From Lichina pygmaea (taxonomy: Eukaryota > Ascomycota > Lichinomycetes > Lichinales > Lichinaceae): 64,000 nucleotides of DNA. Shown one piece after another: positions 10,964-21,906 of the stretch; the stretch's first letter is position 1; every line of letters starts with the position of its first letter. The notes beneath the pieces are model-generated. The model made no database searches. It was not told the origin of the DNA and saw only the letters and a list, made by a program, of their open reading frames with translations. The position numbers and the translations under genes were made by a program. The stretch covers positions 806,001-870,000 of the forward strand of contig OY730173.1 of assembly GCA_963422465.1 (NCBI GenBank). Direction: 5' to 3'.

Positions 10964-11334
10964 TGGCTCTTCTCCTGTTCATCTGCAAATGTTTGTATTC
11001 TAGCCTGTGCCTTGTTCTCTCCCACAACCTAAAAACCACTCTTTTTTGTTGTAGCATAGAATTATCCACATTGAAGAGGCACTGCTGTGTTCTCCACTTC
11101 ACTTCTATCTTCTTCCCGGTTGCATCTGGTTTGAATTCAGGTGCACATCACGCCCATACTTAAAATCCCAAAAGTATATCTTGTTCCCTCCAAGAACCCA
11201 AGAACAGACTTCCGGTCACTACGTATATAGTGCTCTTGTTACAGACTATGTCTACACAGCACCACACACAGAGCCACTCTTGGCAGTGCAGAGTTGTAAG
11301 GCCCCTCTTTGACAAAGGCCTACAATAGAGGCTC
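10862..11334. other. 3' flank of the deubiquitinase gene
   Basis: No gene is seen. It includes the 3' UTR, a 29-base C run and then AT-richer DNA that leads to the SINE. A short frame at 10696-11163 is a shadow of the gene end. Confidence 0.5.
10933..10961. repeat. Poly-C homopolymer (29 bases)
   Basis: An uninterrupted C run about 70 bases after the stop codon of the deubiquitinase gene. The complementary G run could form G-quadruplexes. Its true length is uncertain because such runs are read poorly. Confidence 0.85.
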
Positions 11335-11769
11335 AGGGGCGGCATGGTGTAGCGGGAAGCTGGTGAGAGTTTCCCACTAGGTGGCACCCATGACCCGGAA
11401 CTAGTGGTGTCGGGCCTGGAGAACCTGACTAAACTAGTCGTCAGTTCGAATCTGACCCACCCCACATTCTGCCACAAAAACCCCCGAGATTCATAGAACT
11501 TGTCTAAGATGTACTCCTCGCAAGATGTATGAAACCCCTCAAGAAATAGCTCACCCAATATCCGTCAAGATCCACAAAACCCTCATTACTGTGGTTTTCC
11601 TATTTCCCCTACGGGGTTTGGGGTTTTCCCACAGTACGTACACTACAAACCACGGGGTGTACGGTAAATGCGTGAGGTCCCCGAGTCAAGTCTACCAGAG
11701 ACAAAAATCCCTCAAGAAGTTCTGCATGGCTTAACAGCCGAATCAGTGTAAGAATCAAATCCAATCAAA
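11335..11769 (+). mobile_element. tRNA-derived SINE, copy 1
   Basis: A 435-bp element flanked by the 13-bp duplication ACAATAGAGGCTC (11322-11334 and 11770-11782). Its head looks like a tRNA gene: A box TGGTGTAGCGG at 11345-11355, B box AGTTCGAATCT at 11443-11453, a perfect 5-bp T stem (GTCAG/CTGAC) and an acceptor-like pairing of GGGGCGG (11336) with CCACCCC (11457-11463). The body is unique and the 3' end finishes with CAGTGTAAGAATCAAATC repeats. Pol III would transcribe it and a LINE would mobilise it. The tail matches a LINE in this window (see findings). A second copy is at 16436-16870. Confidence 0.9.
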
Positions 11770-11782
11770 ACAATAGAGGCTC

Positions 11783-11945
11783 GCGAAGCGATCACCTAAC
11801 TAGGCCAGGCACGTGAGCTGCCTAGGCTGCACACAGGCCGTCAGGGGCTGTCATGTGCCGCAGCACTGCCAGATAAGAGCCGTGCCGCGATAGCTGATTG
11901 ATGTCGACAGGCCACATGGCAGGAGAAGATGGACGACTGACAGAG
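11783..11945. other. Unassigned spacer
   Basis: Short stretch between the SINE and the inverted-repeat remnant. It has CpG-rich host-like composition and no gene is seen. Confidence 0.4.
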
Positions 11946-12797
11946 AAGAGCTTATGGCCATAGTCAGGGACATCAGCTAGATCTATAAGATAGAAGTAGC
12001 TGGCCTCTCTAGGAGGACAGGGAACAATTCTACTACCGTTCAACAGTCATCTCTTCACGCTGCTGAAGCGACGCAAGCCTATCCTTACAGTTTTGTTCGC
12101 TCTTACCCCTATACTCCGGGGGGGGGTCCTTTGTCTTCCAGTGTTCGGTTGGTTTCTGCTGGGTCGTATCCGTCTGGAAACTGGCGACTGACGATGTTCC
12201 GGCAGATTCGAAGTGGAAGCTCGTGGTTGCTGCTCAAGTCGCGGCTTGCTGGACTTCTCACCGTACGTAGAGCCTTGAGGCGCTCATGTTGTTTGATAAG
12301 GTCCAGCTTCTTCTGGAGCTCCTTTTCCTGCTTCTCAAGATCCAGAGCCTCCGGCTCCATAGCACCGGCAGTATTGTCAGCCGGATTCTCATCGACATCC
12401 ATGTCTCTGCTTAGCTGGGCTTCCGCTGATACTTGTCCAGGTCCTCCTGGACGTCCACCAGCATTACCTCGCCTTTGGCCAGCATCTTCCGGCGGTTCGA
12501 ATTCAACTTTAGTCATCCCTGACAGACTACTCGCTATAAAAATGGCAGAGCGAACAAAACTGTAAGGATGGACTTGCGTAGCTTCAGCAGCGTGAAGAGA
12601 TGACTGTTGAACAGTAGTAGAATTGTTCGCTGTCCTCCTAGAGAGGCCAGCTACTCCTATCTTATAGATCTAGCTGATGTCCCTGACTATGGCCATAAGC
12701 TCTTCCATAAGATAGGAGCAGCTGGCCGCTCGAGGAGGACAGCGAACAACTACCGTTCAACAGTCATCTCTTCACGCTGCTGAAGCTACGCAAGCCC
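11946..12797. repeat. Inverted-repeat remnant, possibly LTR-derived
   Basis: Two 158-bp arms, 11946-12103 and 12547-12704, are reverse complements of each other with few mismatches. They enclose about 440 bp. A third, partial copy in the orientation of the first arm follows directly at 12707-12797. On the minus strand the arms contain TGTTGAAC..., which could be the start of an LTR. The whole may be two LTR pieces facing each other around a fragment of internal sequence, or a foldback element. No target duplication was found. Confidence 0.55.
12109..12516 (-). CDS. ORF of unknown function between inverted-repeat arms
   Basis: 135 codons on the minus strand, wholly within the loop of the inverted repeat. 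The product has a charged helical stretch (LEKQEKELQKKLDLIKQHER) likely to form a coiled coil, an acidic N-terminus and no Cys cluster. I do not recognise it. Its place just inside a possible LTR suggests the N-terminal part of a retroelement capsid gene, but this is an inference from position only. Confidence 0.3.
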   Translation of the reverse strand: MTKVEFEPPEDAGQRRGNAGGRPGGPGQVSAEAQLSRDMDVDENPADNTAGAMEPEALDLEKQEKELQKKLDLIKQHERLKALRTVRSPASRDLSSNHELPLRICRNIVSRQFPDGYDPAETNRTLEDKGPPPGV

Positions 12798-13585
12798 GTC
12801 CTGTGGTGGCGGCACCTAGGCGGCGCCTAGATCGAGTCTTTCGGCGCGTCCTGGGCCTAGTTCCCTGTGGCGCCCTAGCCCCAGTCCTTGTGGAGATTGA
12901 CCACACTTGTCCTCGGTCCTCGGTCCTCGGTCCTCGGCTAGATCCTCCAGCTGGCATGTGCAGCTGGCATGTACCGTACTCAGCTCCCTATCTAGACCAC
13001 TCATCTATATCGCACTCAGCTTCTCTTTTGCTGCAGACCTTCATAAAATACCTTACAAGAGTCTCGGGCAGAGTTAGTCAGCAGTGATAGGATCAGCTCT
13101 CGCTGCCCCGGATGAGTCAGCCGGAGCCTCTGACATCCGTGCCGGCATGGTTACGGTAAGCCTCGGCCTAGTGCTTGCCACCAACAGAGAAGGATCTAGG
13201 GAGGAAGTCACAGACAGACTGATCAGTTGTTCTCTAGCTAGTTTATATAGAGAAGCCTCTCTCTTCATGAGAGACTCACACTTCCGACTACCAGTATCGA
13301 CATACTCGTACTTGGACTCTGCCTTGTGCCTCCATTCTAGAGTTGTCCCTGTCAAGCAGACTTATAGAGCTAGGCATTGGATGTGACTAGGAAGAAACTA
13401 CAACTGAGAAATGTGTGCTGTGTGATGCCTCCAAGAGTTATGACACTTGCATTCTGGTCAACTTTGAGAAGTAATTAGCTTTAGGTGGCCCAGTTGGGTG
13501 CAGTATACGTATCCAGGTACATACCATTAGCCCAGGGGCGCACGGAAGTAAAAAGAGGGCATGGTAAGTGAAAAGTTGCATAGAG
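12798..13585. other. Unassigned DNA before element E1
   Basis: No supported gene. It holds a 7-bp tandem repeat (GTCCTCG, four units at 12909-12936) and several open frames of about 90-100 codons on both strands (13074-13386) with no family features. Composition shifts here from CpG-rich to CpG-poor. Confidence 0.45.
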
Positions 13586-13590
13586 GGGGG

Positions 13591-14152
13591 TGTTACGATC
13601 CCTGGGAAGGGAGCCACTCATTTATAAGCAGACAGGCCACGGGCCAGACAAGAGGACACCATGGAAAAGTCAAGTGACCAAACCGACAAAGGGTCACGTG
13701 ACTGTCGAGACAAAAACGGGTGGCTCGACGCAGCATGCATGAAGCATCGAGACAATCTCACCAGTCTCGACACAGGGTGCATAACATGGTGGGACTGTCA
13801 AGACAATCTCACCTGTCTCGACACAGAGTGCATGACACATCGAGACAATCTCACCTGTCTCGACGTCGAGACTGTCGAGACAATCTTGATTATCTTGACA
13901 GGCCAGCACTATATAGTCCGGTGATAGTTCTCTTATGGAACGATTGTCTTCAACTCATATTGTGATCCAGACAACTAGATCTACTTCAATACAATCCTTT
14001 GTACGAAGCCATTGATCAGGTGTCACCACCACCACATTCCACCAAACCTCTTCGCGCTCCTTGACACTCCTCTCCTGCGAGAACCAAACCACCTTCCGCA
14101 TCTCGCCCTTAATCCTATACTTGGTTAGGACAGCACGGTACAGACTGCAATA
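13591..14152 (+). repeat. E1 5' LTR
   Basis: 562 bp. U3 holds 42-bp tandem units, each containing GTCAAGAC/GTCTTGAC-like inverted words. A TATATAG box lies at 13910-13916, and the probable transcript start is about 30-36 bases later. The 3' LTR has two more 42-bp units. Confidence 0.92.
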
Positions 14153-14170
14153 CTTTGAAGACCCTCAAGG

Positions 14171-15070
14171 ATGAGTACCTCAGAAGCAACCAACCCCAAC
14201 TTCCCAGATGGAAAGATTAGTGTCGCCAAGCCAGACCTGTTCTACGGTGAAAGGAACAAGGTTGACGACTGGCTCATGCAACTTCAAGTCTACTTTCAAT
14301 TCCAACCAGAAACAAGGCTGCCTAAAGAAAAGTGGCCACTCTTTGCAACCTCTCACATGAGAGGCAATGCCCACTGATGGGTTAAGCCTTACATCAACAA
14401 ACACCTCTCAGGAAACAGAGACCACGATAGCACATCGGAATAGATGACAAAATAGACACAATTCAAGGACAAGATCAAAAGGATCCTTGGACTATCTAAC
14501 GAAGACAAAGTGGCTATACAAATGATCCAGCACATCAAGCAACAACGCTCAGCCGCAGAGTATACCACACAGTTCAAACAATACTTAGTACTGACTGACT
14601 AGGATGATAATACCCTAATGGTTATGTACTGACATAGACTCAAGGAAAACATGAAGGACAAGATCACCTTTGACGGACAAGCAGTCGACACACTGGATGA
14701 ACTCATCGCACAAGCAATCAACATTGATAACAAGTTATTTGAGCGAGCGATGGAGAAGTGCCACAACAGAGGATACAGCCACCCCGCATAGTATGTGAGC
14801 AACCACTACAAGCCACCTAACAAGGTACTACCACATGATCTATATGGCTATGCACCCATGGAACTGGATGCAGTCCACCACAGGGGAAGGTTCACAAAGG
14901 GAAGAAACAACAAAAAGAGGAAAGCACTGAAGTGCTATGCTTGTGGCAAGCTAGGCCACATGGTGAAAGACTGTTGTTCAAAGAACAAGGTGCACCGACA
15001 GCAACTTAATACACTCGACAGAGACTGGAACGTCATCAAGCCAGAGGACCCACCAGGAGAGGCCTAGCTA
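14171..15070 (+). pseudogene. E1 gag remnant with CCHC zinc knuckle
   Basis: Starts 18 bases after the 5' LTR. The capsid region is recognisable by comparison with the other E copies. Near 14935-14980 there is a CCHC knuckle (CYACGKLGHMVKDC) followed by a basic stretch. It is a fossil of the structural protein and is broken. Confidence 0.8.
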
Positions 15071-15738
15071 CCCCTTGAACAATAGGATGATTATAATCAA
15101 ACACTCAAAGCAGCCTACCAACTGGCAACATCAGGAGGCAAGGACCTACCAGAACAGACAGGTCAGAACAAGGGACAGAAGCCCTTAACCACCTCTGATG
15201 GAGACCGAGACAAACCCACGTCTATCAAAGAAGAAATACTACAAGGAAGCTATGCTTACAGCATAGACTCACAAAACCTACGGCACGGCAAACTACAGTA
15301 GAGGTTCTGCACAAAACACTACTGCACCTACCACGAACAACTACGAAGGTACAGAGAACATTCACCCTACCACGCCACCTGCCACAAGCATTAGGTCAAT
15401 TGCGAGAAGGATGTGTGTGAGATCCACTTTTGGGACAAACGCAAACACACTACATTCCCCGGGCACACACATGATTGGCACAAACACCTTATGTTCCTAC
15501 AGCAAGGTAACAACAACAACTGCTACATCAACAATTGGTAGTACTACCTCAAGCCCAGATGTGACAAGCATCAGCAAGACAAATTCATGAACAGATTCCT
15601 CAGGACTGATGGGAATAGCTAGACCTATTGCCCAGTCAGCGGAAAAACACTTCAATCAGGAAAAGACTGAACTCCCTTGTCAAGGGGTGATATCAGGAGC
15701 TCAACCACATAACCCCTAGCAACGCAAAGCACCTGTGA

Positions 15739-16113
15739 TTGCCTGTGTCACTACACGCCAACATGCCAGTACGGACATACACACTTGTTGATTCTGGAGC
15801 CAGCGGAAACTATATTTCAAGACAACTTTACGACACCCTCAGCACCGGAAAGAAACACAAGCAGCAGTCCTACCAGCTCACGATGGCAAATAGACAGACA
15901 GAGCTAGTCTGCCATAAGACACAGCCAATGGAAATAGTTACTGGACACCATGCTGAAAGGATCCACCTTGATATTGTCAAGTTAGCCACTCAGGATATCT
16001 ATTTGGGGATGCCTTGGCTAAAGAAGCATAACCCAGTTGTTAACTGGAAGACAGGAGTACTCACGTTTAGGAACTGCACTAACAACACAGCTCAGACCTG
16101 TTACCAGCTGTAG
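15739..16113 (+). pseudogene. E1 aspartic protease region
   Basis: The open stretch contains the retroviral-type protease signature LVDSGASGNYIS with the catalytic Asp in DSG. It lies between gag and reverse transcriptase, as usual for Ty3/Gypsy. Confidence 0.85.
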
Positions 16114-16435
16114 AAAGCGTGGACAGATAAGGGAAGGAGTCCTCAGTGGAACCTCACTGACAGAAAGGACAACTCTCAAGAGAAGAGGTCCACCTTGACA
16201 GGCACACTCTGGAACCAGGTGGCCAAACAGTCAGAGATGAAGAGAGAGGAAGTTGTTAACCCTCTGGAGATTCCTGAAGAGTACTGACCTGGGTATGATA
16301 ATCTCTTTCAGGAAGAGACAACAACAGCAGTGTTGCCTAAGCACCAACCTTGGGATCATGAGATCAAGTTGCAACCAGGGATGGAGCCAGGATTTAGACC
16401 AATTTACCAGTTATCAGAGAAAGAGGGGTGGCATG

Positions 16436-16870
16436 GTGTAGCGGGAAGCTGGTGAGAGTTTCCCACTACGTGACACCCATGACCCGGAACTAGTGGTGTC
16501 AGGCCTGGAGAACCTGACTAAACTAGTCGTCAGTTCAAATCTGACCCACCCCACATTCTGCCACAAAAACCCCTGAGATTCATAGAACTTGTCTAAGATG
16601 TACTCCTCACAAGATGTATGAAAACCCCCAAGAAATAGCTCACCCAATATCTATCAAGATCCACAAAACCCTTATTACTGTGGTTTTCCTATTTCCCCTA
16701 CGGGGTTTGGGGTTTTCCCACAGTACGTACACTACAAACCACAGGGTGTACAGTAAATGCATGAGGTCTCCGAGTCAAGTCTACCAGAAACAAAAATCCT
16801 TCAAGAAGTTCTGCATAGCTTAACAGCCAAATCAGTGTAAGAATCAAATCAAATCAAATCAAATCAAATC
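16436..16870 (+). mobile_element. tRNA-derived SINE, copy 2, inside E1
   Basis: 435 bp, flanked by the 10-bp duplication AGAGAAAGAG (16426-16435 and 16871-16880). The uninterrupted sequence is seen in E5 at about 33734-33745, which gives an empty site. The acceptor-like GGGGTGG pairs perfectly with CCACCCC, and the A and B boxes are kept. The 3' end is a run of CAAAT/AATCA repeats. The SINE is younger than E1. Confidence 0.95.
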
Positions 16871-16880
16871 AGAGAAAGAG

Positions 16881-18090
16881 CTCCAAGTACTTCGCGAGTA
16901 CCTGGAGGAAAACCTGAAAAAAGGTTTCATTCAAGAATCTCAATCACCAGCAGGATACCCGATACTATTTGCACTAAAGAAAGACAGAAGTCTTTGACTT
17001 TGTGTGGATTACAGGAAACTCAACAACATTACCATCAAGAACTGATATCTGTTACCAAATGTGAACAAATTGTGAGACAGGATCAGCCAAGCTATAATCT
17101 TCACCAAGCTGGACTTGAAAGGAGTATACAGCCTGATACACATGAAAAAAGGAGAAGAATGGAAGACAGCTTTCAGAACCTGATACAGACACTACAAGTA
17201 TCTGGTTATGCTATTCAGACTCACAAACACACCAGCAACATGTCAAGCATTGATCAACAACATCATCAGAGCACACCTGGACCAAACAGCTATCACCTAC
17301 CTGGACAACATTCTTGTCTACTCGAAAACACAACAGGAACATACCAAACATGTGAAGGATGTTCTACGATGCCTACAAAAAGCAGGGCTCAAGCTCAACC
17401 TGAAAAAATACAAGTTCAACAAACTGGAAGTTGAATTCCTCAGATACATCATAGGAATTGAAGAGATCAAGATTGACCCTGAGAAAGTCAAAGTGATTCA
17501 GCAATGGCCAACACTGACATCAGTCAAGGAAGTACAAGTCTTCCTAGGATTTGCCAACTTCAACTGACAGTTCATCAAGAACTACTCACAGATGGTAACA
17601 CCACTGACAGAACTCACAAAGAAGGATGTGGAGTACCAGTAGACAGAGAGATAACAAAAAGCATTCTAACAGCTCAAGAACACTTGCGCCAAGGAACCAG
17701 TTCTCCTCAACTTCAAGACAGGCCAGCCAACACAAATTGAAACAGACACTTCAGACCAAGCAGTGGGAGCATGTCTATACCAACAGGTAGATGGCAAATA
17801 GCACCCAGTTGCCTACTACTCACATAAAATGTCATAAGCAGAACAAAACTATGATATCCACAACAAAGAGCTACTGGCAGTTGTCAATACACTCAAACAC
17901 TGGAGAGTGTATACAGAAAGTAGTTCTGAACTCACTATTCTCACAGACCACAAGAATCTGACAATGTTCACAACAACCAAGAAACTGAACAGACAGCAAG
18001 TCAGATAGGCTGAACTCCTAGAGCAATACAAGTTCAAGATCTTGTACACCCCTGGACAAGATAATAGGAGAGCAGACACACTAAGCTGAC
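16881..18090 (+). pseudogene. E1 reverse transcriptase and RNase H region
   Basis: Contains recognisable polymerase blocks, including LDNILVYS at the YxDD position and the thumb-side segment EFLRYIIGIEEIKIDPEKV. The RNase H region follows from about 17570 and can be aligned to the E5 copy. It is broken. It lies directly after the SINE insertion. Confidence 0.85.
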
Positions 18091-18099
18091 AAAAAGACT

Positions 18100-19440
18100 A
18101 CATGGAAGATGATGAACACCAAGGAATGATCTTACAGCAGGACCAGCAAGGAAACCTGGTGCCTCAACCACAGATCAACAAGCTCACAGCAGAAGACACT
18201 GAAGAACTAATAAGGAACTACCACAATAATCCAGCACATGGTCACCCAGGAATCACCAAAACCACAGACCTTATCCAACAGGCAGAGAACAATGTCATCA
18301 ACCTCTGACAACATGTCACAAGCTACATCAGCAAGTGTCTACCATTCCAGAAAAATAAACATGGAAGGCATAAGCCATACAGAGAAAGACACCTGAACAC
18401 AATACCAAGAGGCCCTTGGGAAGACATGTCAATAGACTTCATCACAAAGCTACCCAAGTCCAAAGACCCAGTCACCAGAATCACCTACAACTTAATTATG
18501 GTGATTGTGGACAGATTCACAAAATACCTAATAGTGGTACTATTCAAGGAAACCCACACAGCAGAGCAGTTGGGACACCTCCTACTGGACAGATTGGTCA
18601 GAGACCACAGAGTTCCAATTACAGTTATTACTGACAGAGACAAACTCTTCACATCCAACTACTGGAAAACAATCAGTGCAGCCATAGGAACAAAACCCAA
18701 AATGTCTACAGTCTATCACCCACAAACTGACAGCCAGACAGAGCAAGCAAACCAAGTCCTGGAGACTTATTTGCAGCATTACATCAACCAGACCCACAGC
18801 AATTTGGTACAGCTATTACCAGTGGCACAGCTGGCAATTAACCAGCACAGATCAGACTCAACAAAGAAATCACTATTCTTTGCCAATTTTGAACAACATG
18901 TAAACATCAGAATACCAAGCAGAGCTTCACCAAACATGGAGAAAGCACTCCAACACAACAAGCTCCTACGACAAACACACACAATGATGAGGCACTACCT
19001 TCAAGAGACCTCAGAAAAGATGTAACACCAAATAGACAAAAAATTGAAAATAGCACCTCAGCTGAAGAAGGGGGATAAAGTCTACCTCACAAAAAATTGG
19101 AAAGTCAAGAAACCAAGAACAAAGAAACTAGACCATGTCAAAGTCAGACTATTTCTAGTCAAAGAAAGAACCAGACCAGTCAACATCAGACTGCGACTAC
19201 CAAGAGATGCTCAGGTACATCCAAACTTTCACATCTCAATGATTGAATTAGCTGACCAGAGCACACCCTTGCAGGAAACATTTCATTACCAACCAGAGGA
19301 AGAACAGGAATTCAAGGTCAAACACATCCTGAAGAGAAAAGGTCAGTGATACCTTGTCAAGTGGAAAAACTACCCAGACTCGGAAAATACCTGGGAACCA
19401 CTTAGGAACCTCACAAACTGCCAGCTCCTCCTGCAGTAGT
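18100..19440 (+). pseudogene. E1 integrase with C-terminal chromodomain
   Basis: An HHCC-type zinc region (about 18220-18350) precedes the catalytic core, open from 18426 to 19025, with SIDFITKLPKSKD, VITDRDKLFTS and YHPQTDSQTEQANQ. The chromodomain at about 19300-19440 reads [17 protein letters not shown]. In this family chromodomains steer integration towards modified chromatin, which fits the packing of elements here. Confidence 0.88.
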
Positions 19441-19449
19441 TCTAGCAGA

Positions 19450-19905
19450 AGCAGGACTGAACAGCTCAGCCTGCAGCGCAGACACATCAATAACTGTCAC
19501 TGCCAAGTCTTCACCATCCACCTCTATTTCAGCAATAAAGCACTGGAGCTTCTTCTTCGATCAACCCTCAGCACCTTCAAGAACCTTTCACTTCTGAGAC
19601 AGATGAACTTGCACTGCAGCAAGCTGTTTGAAGAGTGTGTCACATGTCACCTCTTCAGTGGCTATATTCTTGTGAAGATTATCTTGGGTTATATTCAACA
19701 ACTCCCAAGAAAGCAACACACAGGACTTCCCATGACAAGTGTATTCAGCGCACTTCAACTTATTGTTGTTGTCAGACATTTGGAAACAGGGCTTGTGGTT
19801 CAAAACACAGAAGTCACACAGAGTAAGCAACAGGAAGTTATGATCACAGATCTGGGCTGCCAGTTGTCTTCAGTAAGCAGAGGCACATGATCTTGCAGAC
19901 ATACT
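19450..19905 (-). pseudogene. E1 antisense Cys-rich/coiled-coil ORF region
   Basis: On the strand opposite to pol, starting at an ATG about 45 bases inside the 3' LTR. The conserved core (FCVLNHKPCFQM, KLKCAE, SCVLLSW) is followed by a helical, charged segment. It is the E1 copy of an ORF seen in all five E elements. Function unknown. Confidence 0.6.
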
Positions 19906-19946
19906 CAAGAATTCATCAGGATGATGAATGAAGGAGAGAAGGATAG

Positions 19947-20592
19947 TGTTATGATCCCTGGGAAGGGAGCCACTCATTTATAAGCAGACAGGCCACAGGC
20001 CAGACAAGAGGACACTATGGAAAAGTCAAGTGACCAAACTGACAAAGAGTTATGTGACTGTCAAGACAAACACAGGTGGCTTGACACAGCATGCATGAAG
20101 CATCAAGACAATCTCACCAGTCTTGATGCAGGGTGCAGGAAGTATCAAGACAATCTCACCTGTCTCAACACAGCATGCATGACATGTCAAGACAATCTCA
20201 CCAGTCTTGACACAGGGTGCATAACATGGTGGGACTGTCAAGACAATCTCACCTGTCTTGACACAGAGTGCATGACATGTCAAGACAATCTCACCTGTCT
20301 TGACATCAAGACTGTCAAGACAATCTCAATCATCTTGACAGGCCAGCACTATATAGTCTGGTGATAGTTCCCTTATGGAATGATTGTCTTCAACTCATGT
20401 TATGATCCAGACAACTAGATCTACTTTAATACAATCCTTTGTACAGAGCTATTGATCAGGTGTCACCACCACCATGTTCCACCAAACCTCTTTGTACTTC
20501 TTGACACTCCTCTCCTGCAAGAACCAACCCACCTTCCACATCTCACTCTTAATCCTATACTCAGTTAGGACAGCACAGTACAGACTGCAACA
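19947..20592 (+). repeat. E1 3' LTR
   Basis: 646 bp, preceded by a purine tract (AAGGAGAGAAGGATAG) that can serve as plus-strand primer. It is longer than the 5' LTR by 84 bp, which is two 42-bp units. Many CpG sites of the 5' LTR are TpG or CpA here. Confidence 0.92.
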
Positions 20593-20597
20593 GGGGG

Positions 20598-21090
20598 CAT
20601 GGCATTAATTGTCTGTGAAGAGTTACTGCTGCTATGCTCATGGATTCAGCATGTGGTAGTGGGCCTAGGGAAAGTCTAGGCTACGCTACATAGGACCTTG
20701 ATCTAATCATCGACAACATGATGGATAGATGAGATGGTCTCTCTGGCTAAGAGGAAGAACTAGCTAAAAAAAAATATAGCAATGGAAGACTCACCTAGAC
20801 TCCTGCTTAATTGGGTATCTGCCTCAACCGGTCTCAGCCAGGATGAACAATAGGCCGGCCACATGGATACGGGTTGGTGCTCGGGTCCTCCGGTCGTGCG
20901 GTCGTGACAGCAATTCAGGACTACTTATTGGATCAAGTTGTGAGTCTTTCTTGAAACAATAGTCTTTTTGAGAAGAGAGGACCTGATGACTTGCATGTTC
21001 TTTAACTTGCATGTTTCTTGAACTCTAGACTGCCTGTCCTTTGACTACCTGTCCTAGGATACAAATTTGTATTCAATATATATCTTTTGC
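20598..21090. other. Unassigned spacer after E1
   Basis: No gene or known repeat recognised. It is partly CpG-containing (near 20830-20920) and so may be a sliver of older non-LTR DNA between the E1 insertion and the nested stack. Confidence 0.4.
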
Positions 21091-21382
21091 TCAGAAGCAA
21101 TCTGGTCACTCAGTTCCCTGGTGGAACCAAGACATCCAAAACAAGGTTAAAGAGAAAAGAAGAGTAAGAAGACAAGCTCTCAGAGGACAGGCATCCCAAG
21201 AAGACCTTGAGCAAGCAACTAAGAACAAGAAAAAAGCAGTCAGAGAGGGAAAGCAGACCACCTTCAGACAACAAGTCCATGAGCTAGCCAGTTCTTCAAA
21301 ATTCTGGAAGCTTGCAAAGTGGGGAAAAACAAAAGCCAACAGGTTCCCCTGGTCCCAGACTTGGAAACTCAAGAAGGACTAG
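21091..21382 (+). pseudogene. LINE ORF2 fragment (diverged subfamily)
   Basis: Open from about 21091 to 21381. It matches the region between endonuclease and reverse transcriptase of LINE A/B (SVPWWNQDIQ, RGQASQEDLEQATK, HELASSSKFWKLAKWGK) with many replacements, so it belongs to an older or separate subfamily. It is cut at 21382 by the LTR of E2. The other half should lie beyond the window. Confidence 0.9.
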
Positions 21383-21863
21383 TGTTGCGGTCTGTACTGT
21401 ACTGTCCTATCCGAGTATAGGATTAGGGCGAGATACAGAAGGCAGGTTGCTTCTTGCAGGAGAGGAGTGTCAAGGAGTGTGAAAGAGTTTGGTGGAACGT
21501 GGTGGTGATGACACCTGATCAGTGGCTTCATACAAGATTGTATTGAAGTAGATCTAGTTGTCTGGATCACAACATAAGTTGAAGATAATTGTTCCATAAG
21601 GGAACTATCACTGGACTATATAGTGCTCAGTCTGTGAGCTCAGTGAGCTCTGCTCACTTTGCTCACTGTTCATGCATGCTGTGGCAAGCTGGGCAAGCTC
21701 TGCTCACTTTGCTCACACATATGCATGCTGCGGCGAGCAACCCCTGGTCAGTCTCGCCGGTCACGTGACTGCTTCCTGTGTTATGCAGCCTGGTACTTCT
21801 GTCCAGTATCCTGTCTGCTGCTCTCTGTGAGTATAAAGACTGTGTTCCTCCTGGGTTGTAACA
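21383..21863 (-). repeat. E2 3' LTR (type II)
   Basis: 481 bp. The R/U5-like part matches the other E LTRs, but U3 carries units of a different 51-bp repeat (about two copies) in place of the 42-bp repeat. Confidence 0.88.
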
Positions 21864-21906
21864 CTATCCTTCTCTCCATCTTTCATCATCTTGATGAAAC
21901 CTGGTC

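Larger units (their letters stand above)
13591..20592 (+). mobile_element. E1: Ty3/Gypsy chromovirus, complete in outline, decayed
   Basis: A 7.0-kb element bounded by LTRs that begin TGTTA and end near TGCAACA, with a 5-bp duplication GGGGG on both sides (13586-13590, 20593-20597). The order is gag with one zinc knuckle, protease, reverse transcriptase, RNase H, integrase and chromodomain, which defines a chromovirus of Metaviridae. An ORF on the opposite strand lies before the 3' LTR. A SINE (16436-16870) sits between protease and reverse transcriptase. The element is broken in ten or more places, mostly by C-to-T type changes. LTR divergence and decay suggest an old insertion, of the same order as the rest of family E here. 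Confidence 0.93.

Noticed and set aside
11336-11464. A functional tRNA gene with T stem and acceptor pairing
   Set aside because: It is the head of a 435-bp repeated element with target duplications and a long body; a second copy lies in E1. It is a SINE, not a tRNA gene.
13084-13386. Host gene of about 100 codons before E1
   Set aside because: Frames are open on both strands, with no family features and no splice signals that extend them.
20041-20340. CRISPR-like array of regular 42-bp units
   Set aside because: Units are contiguous without unique spacers, lie inside an LTR and recur in all type I LTRs. The organism is a eukaryote.
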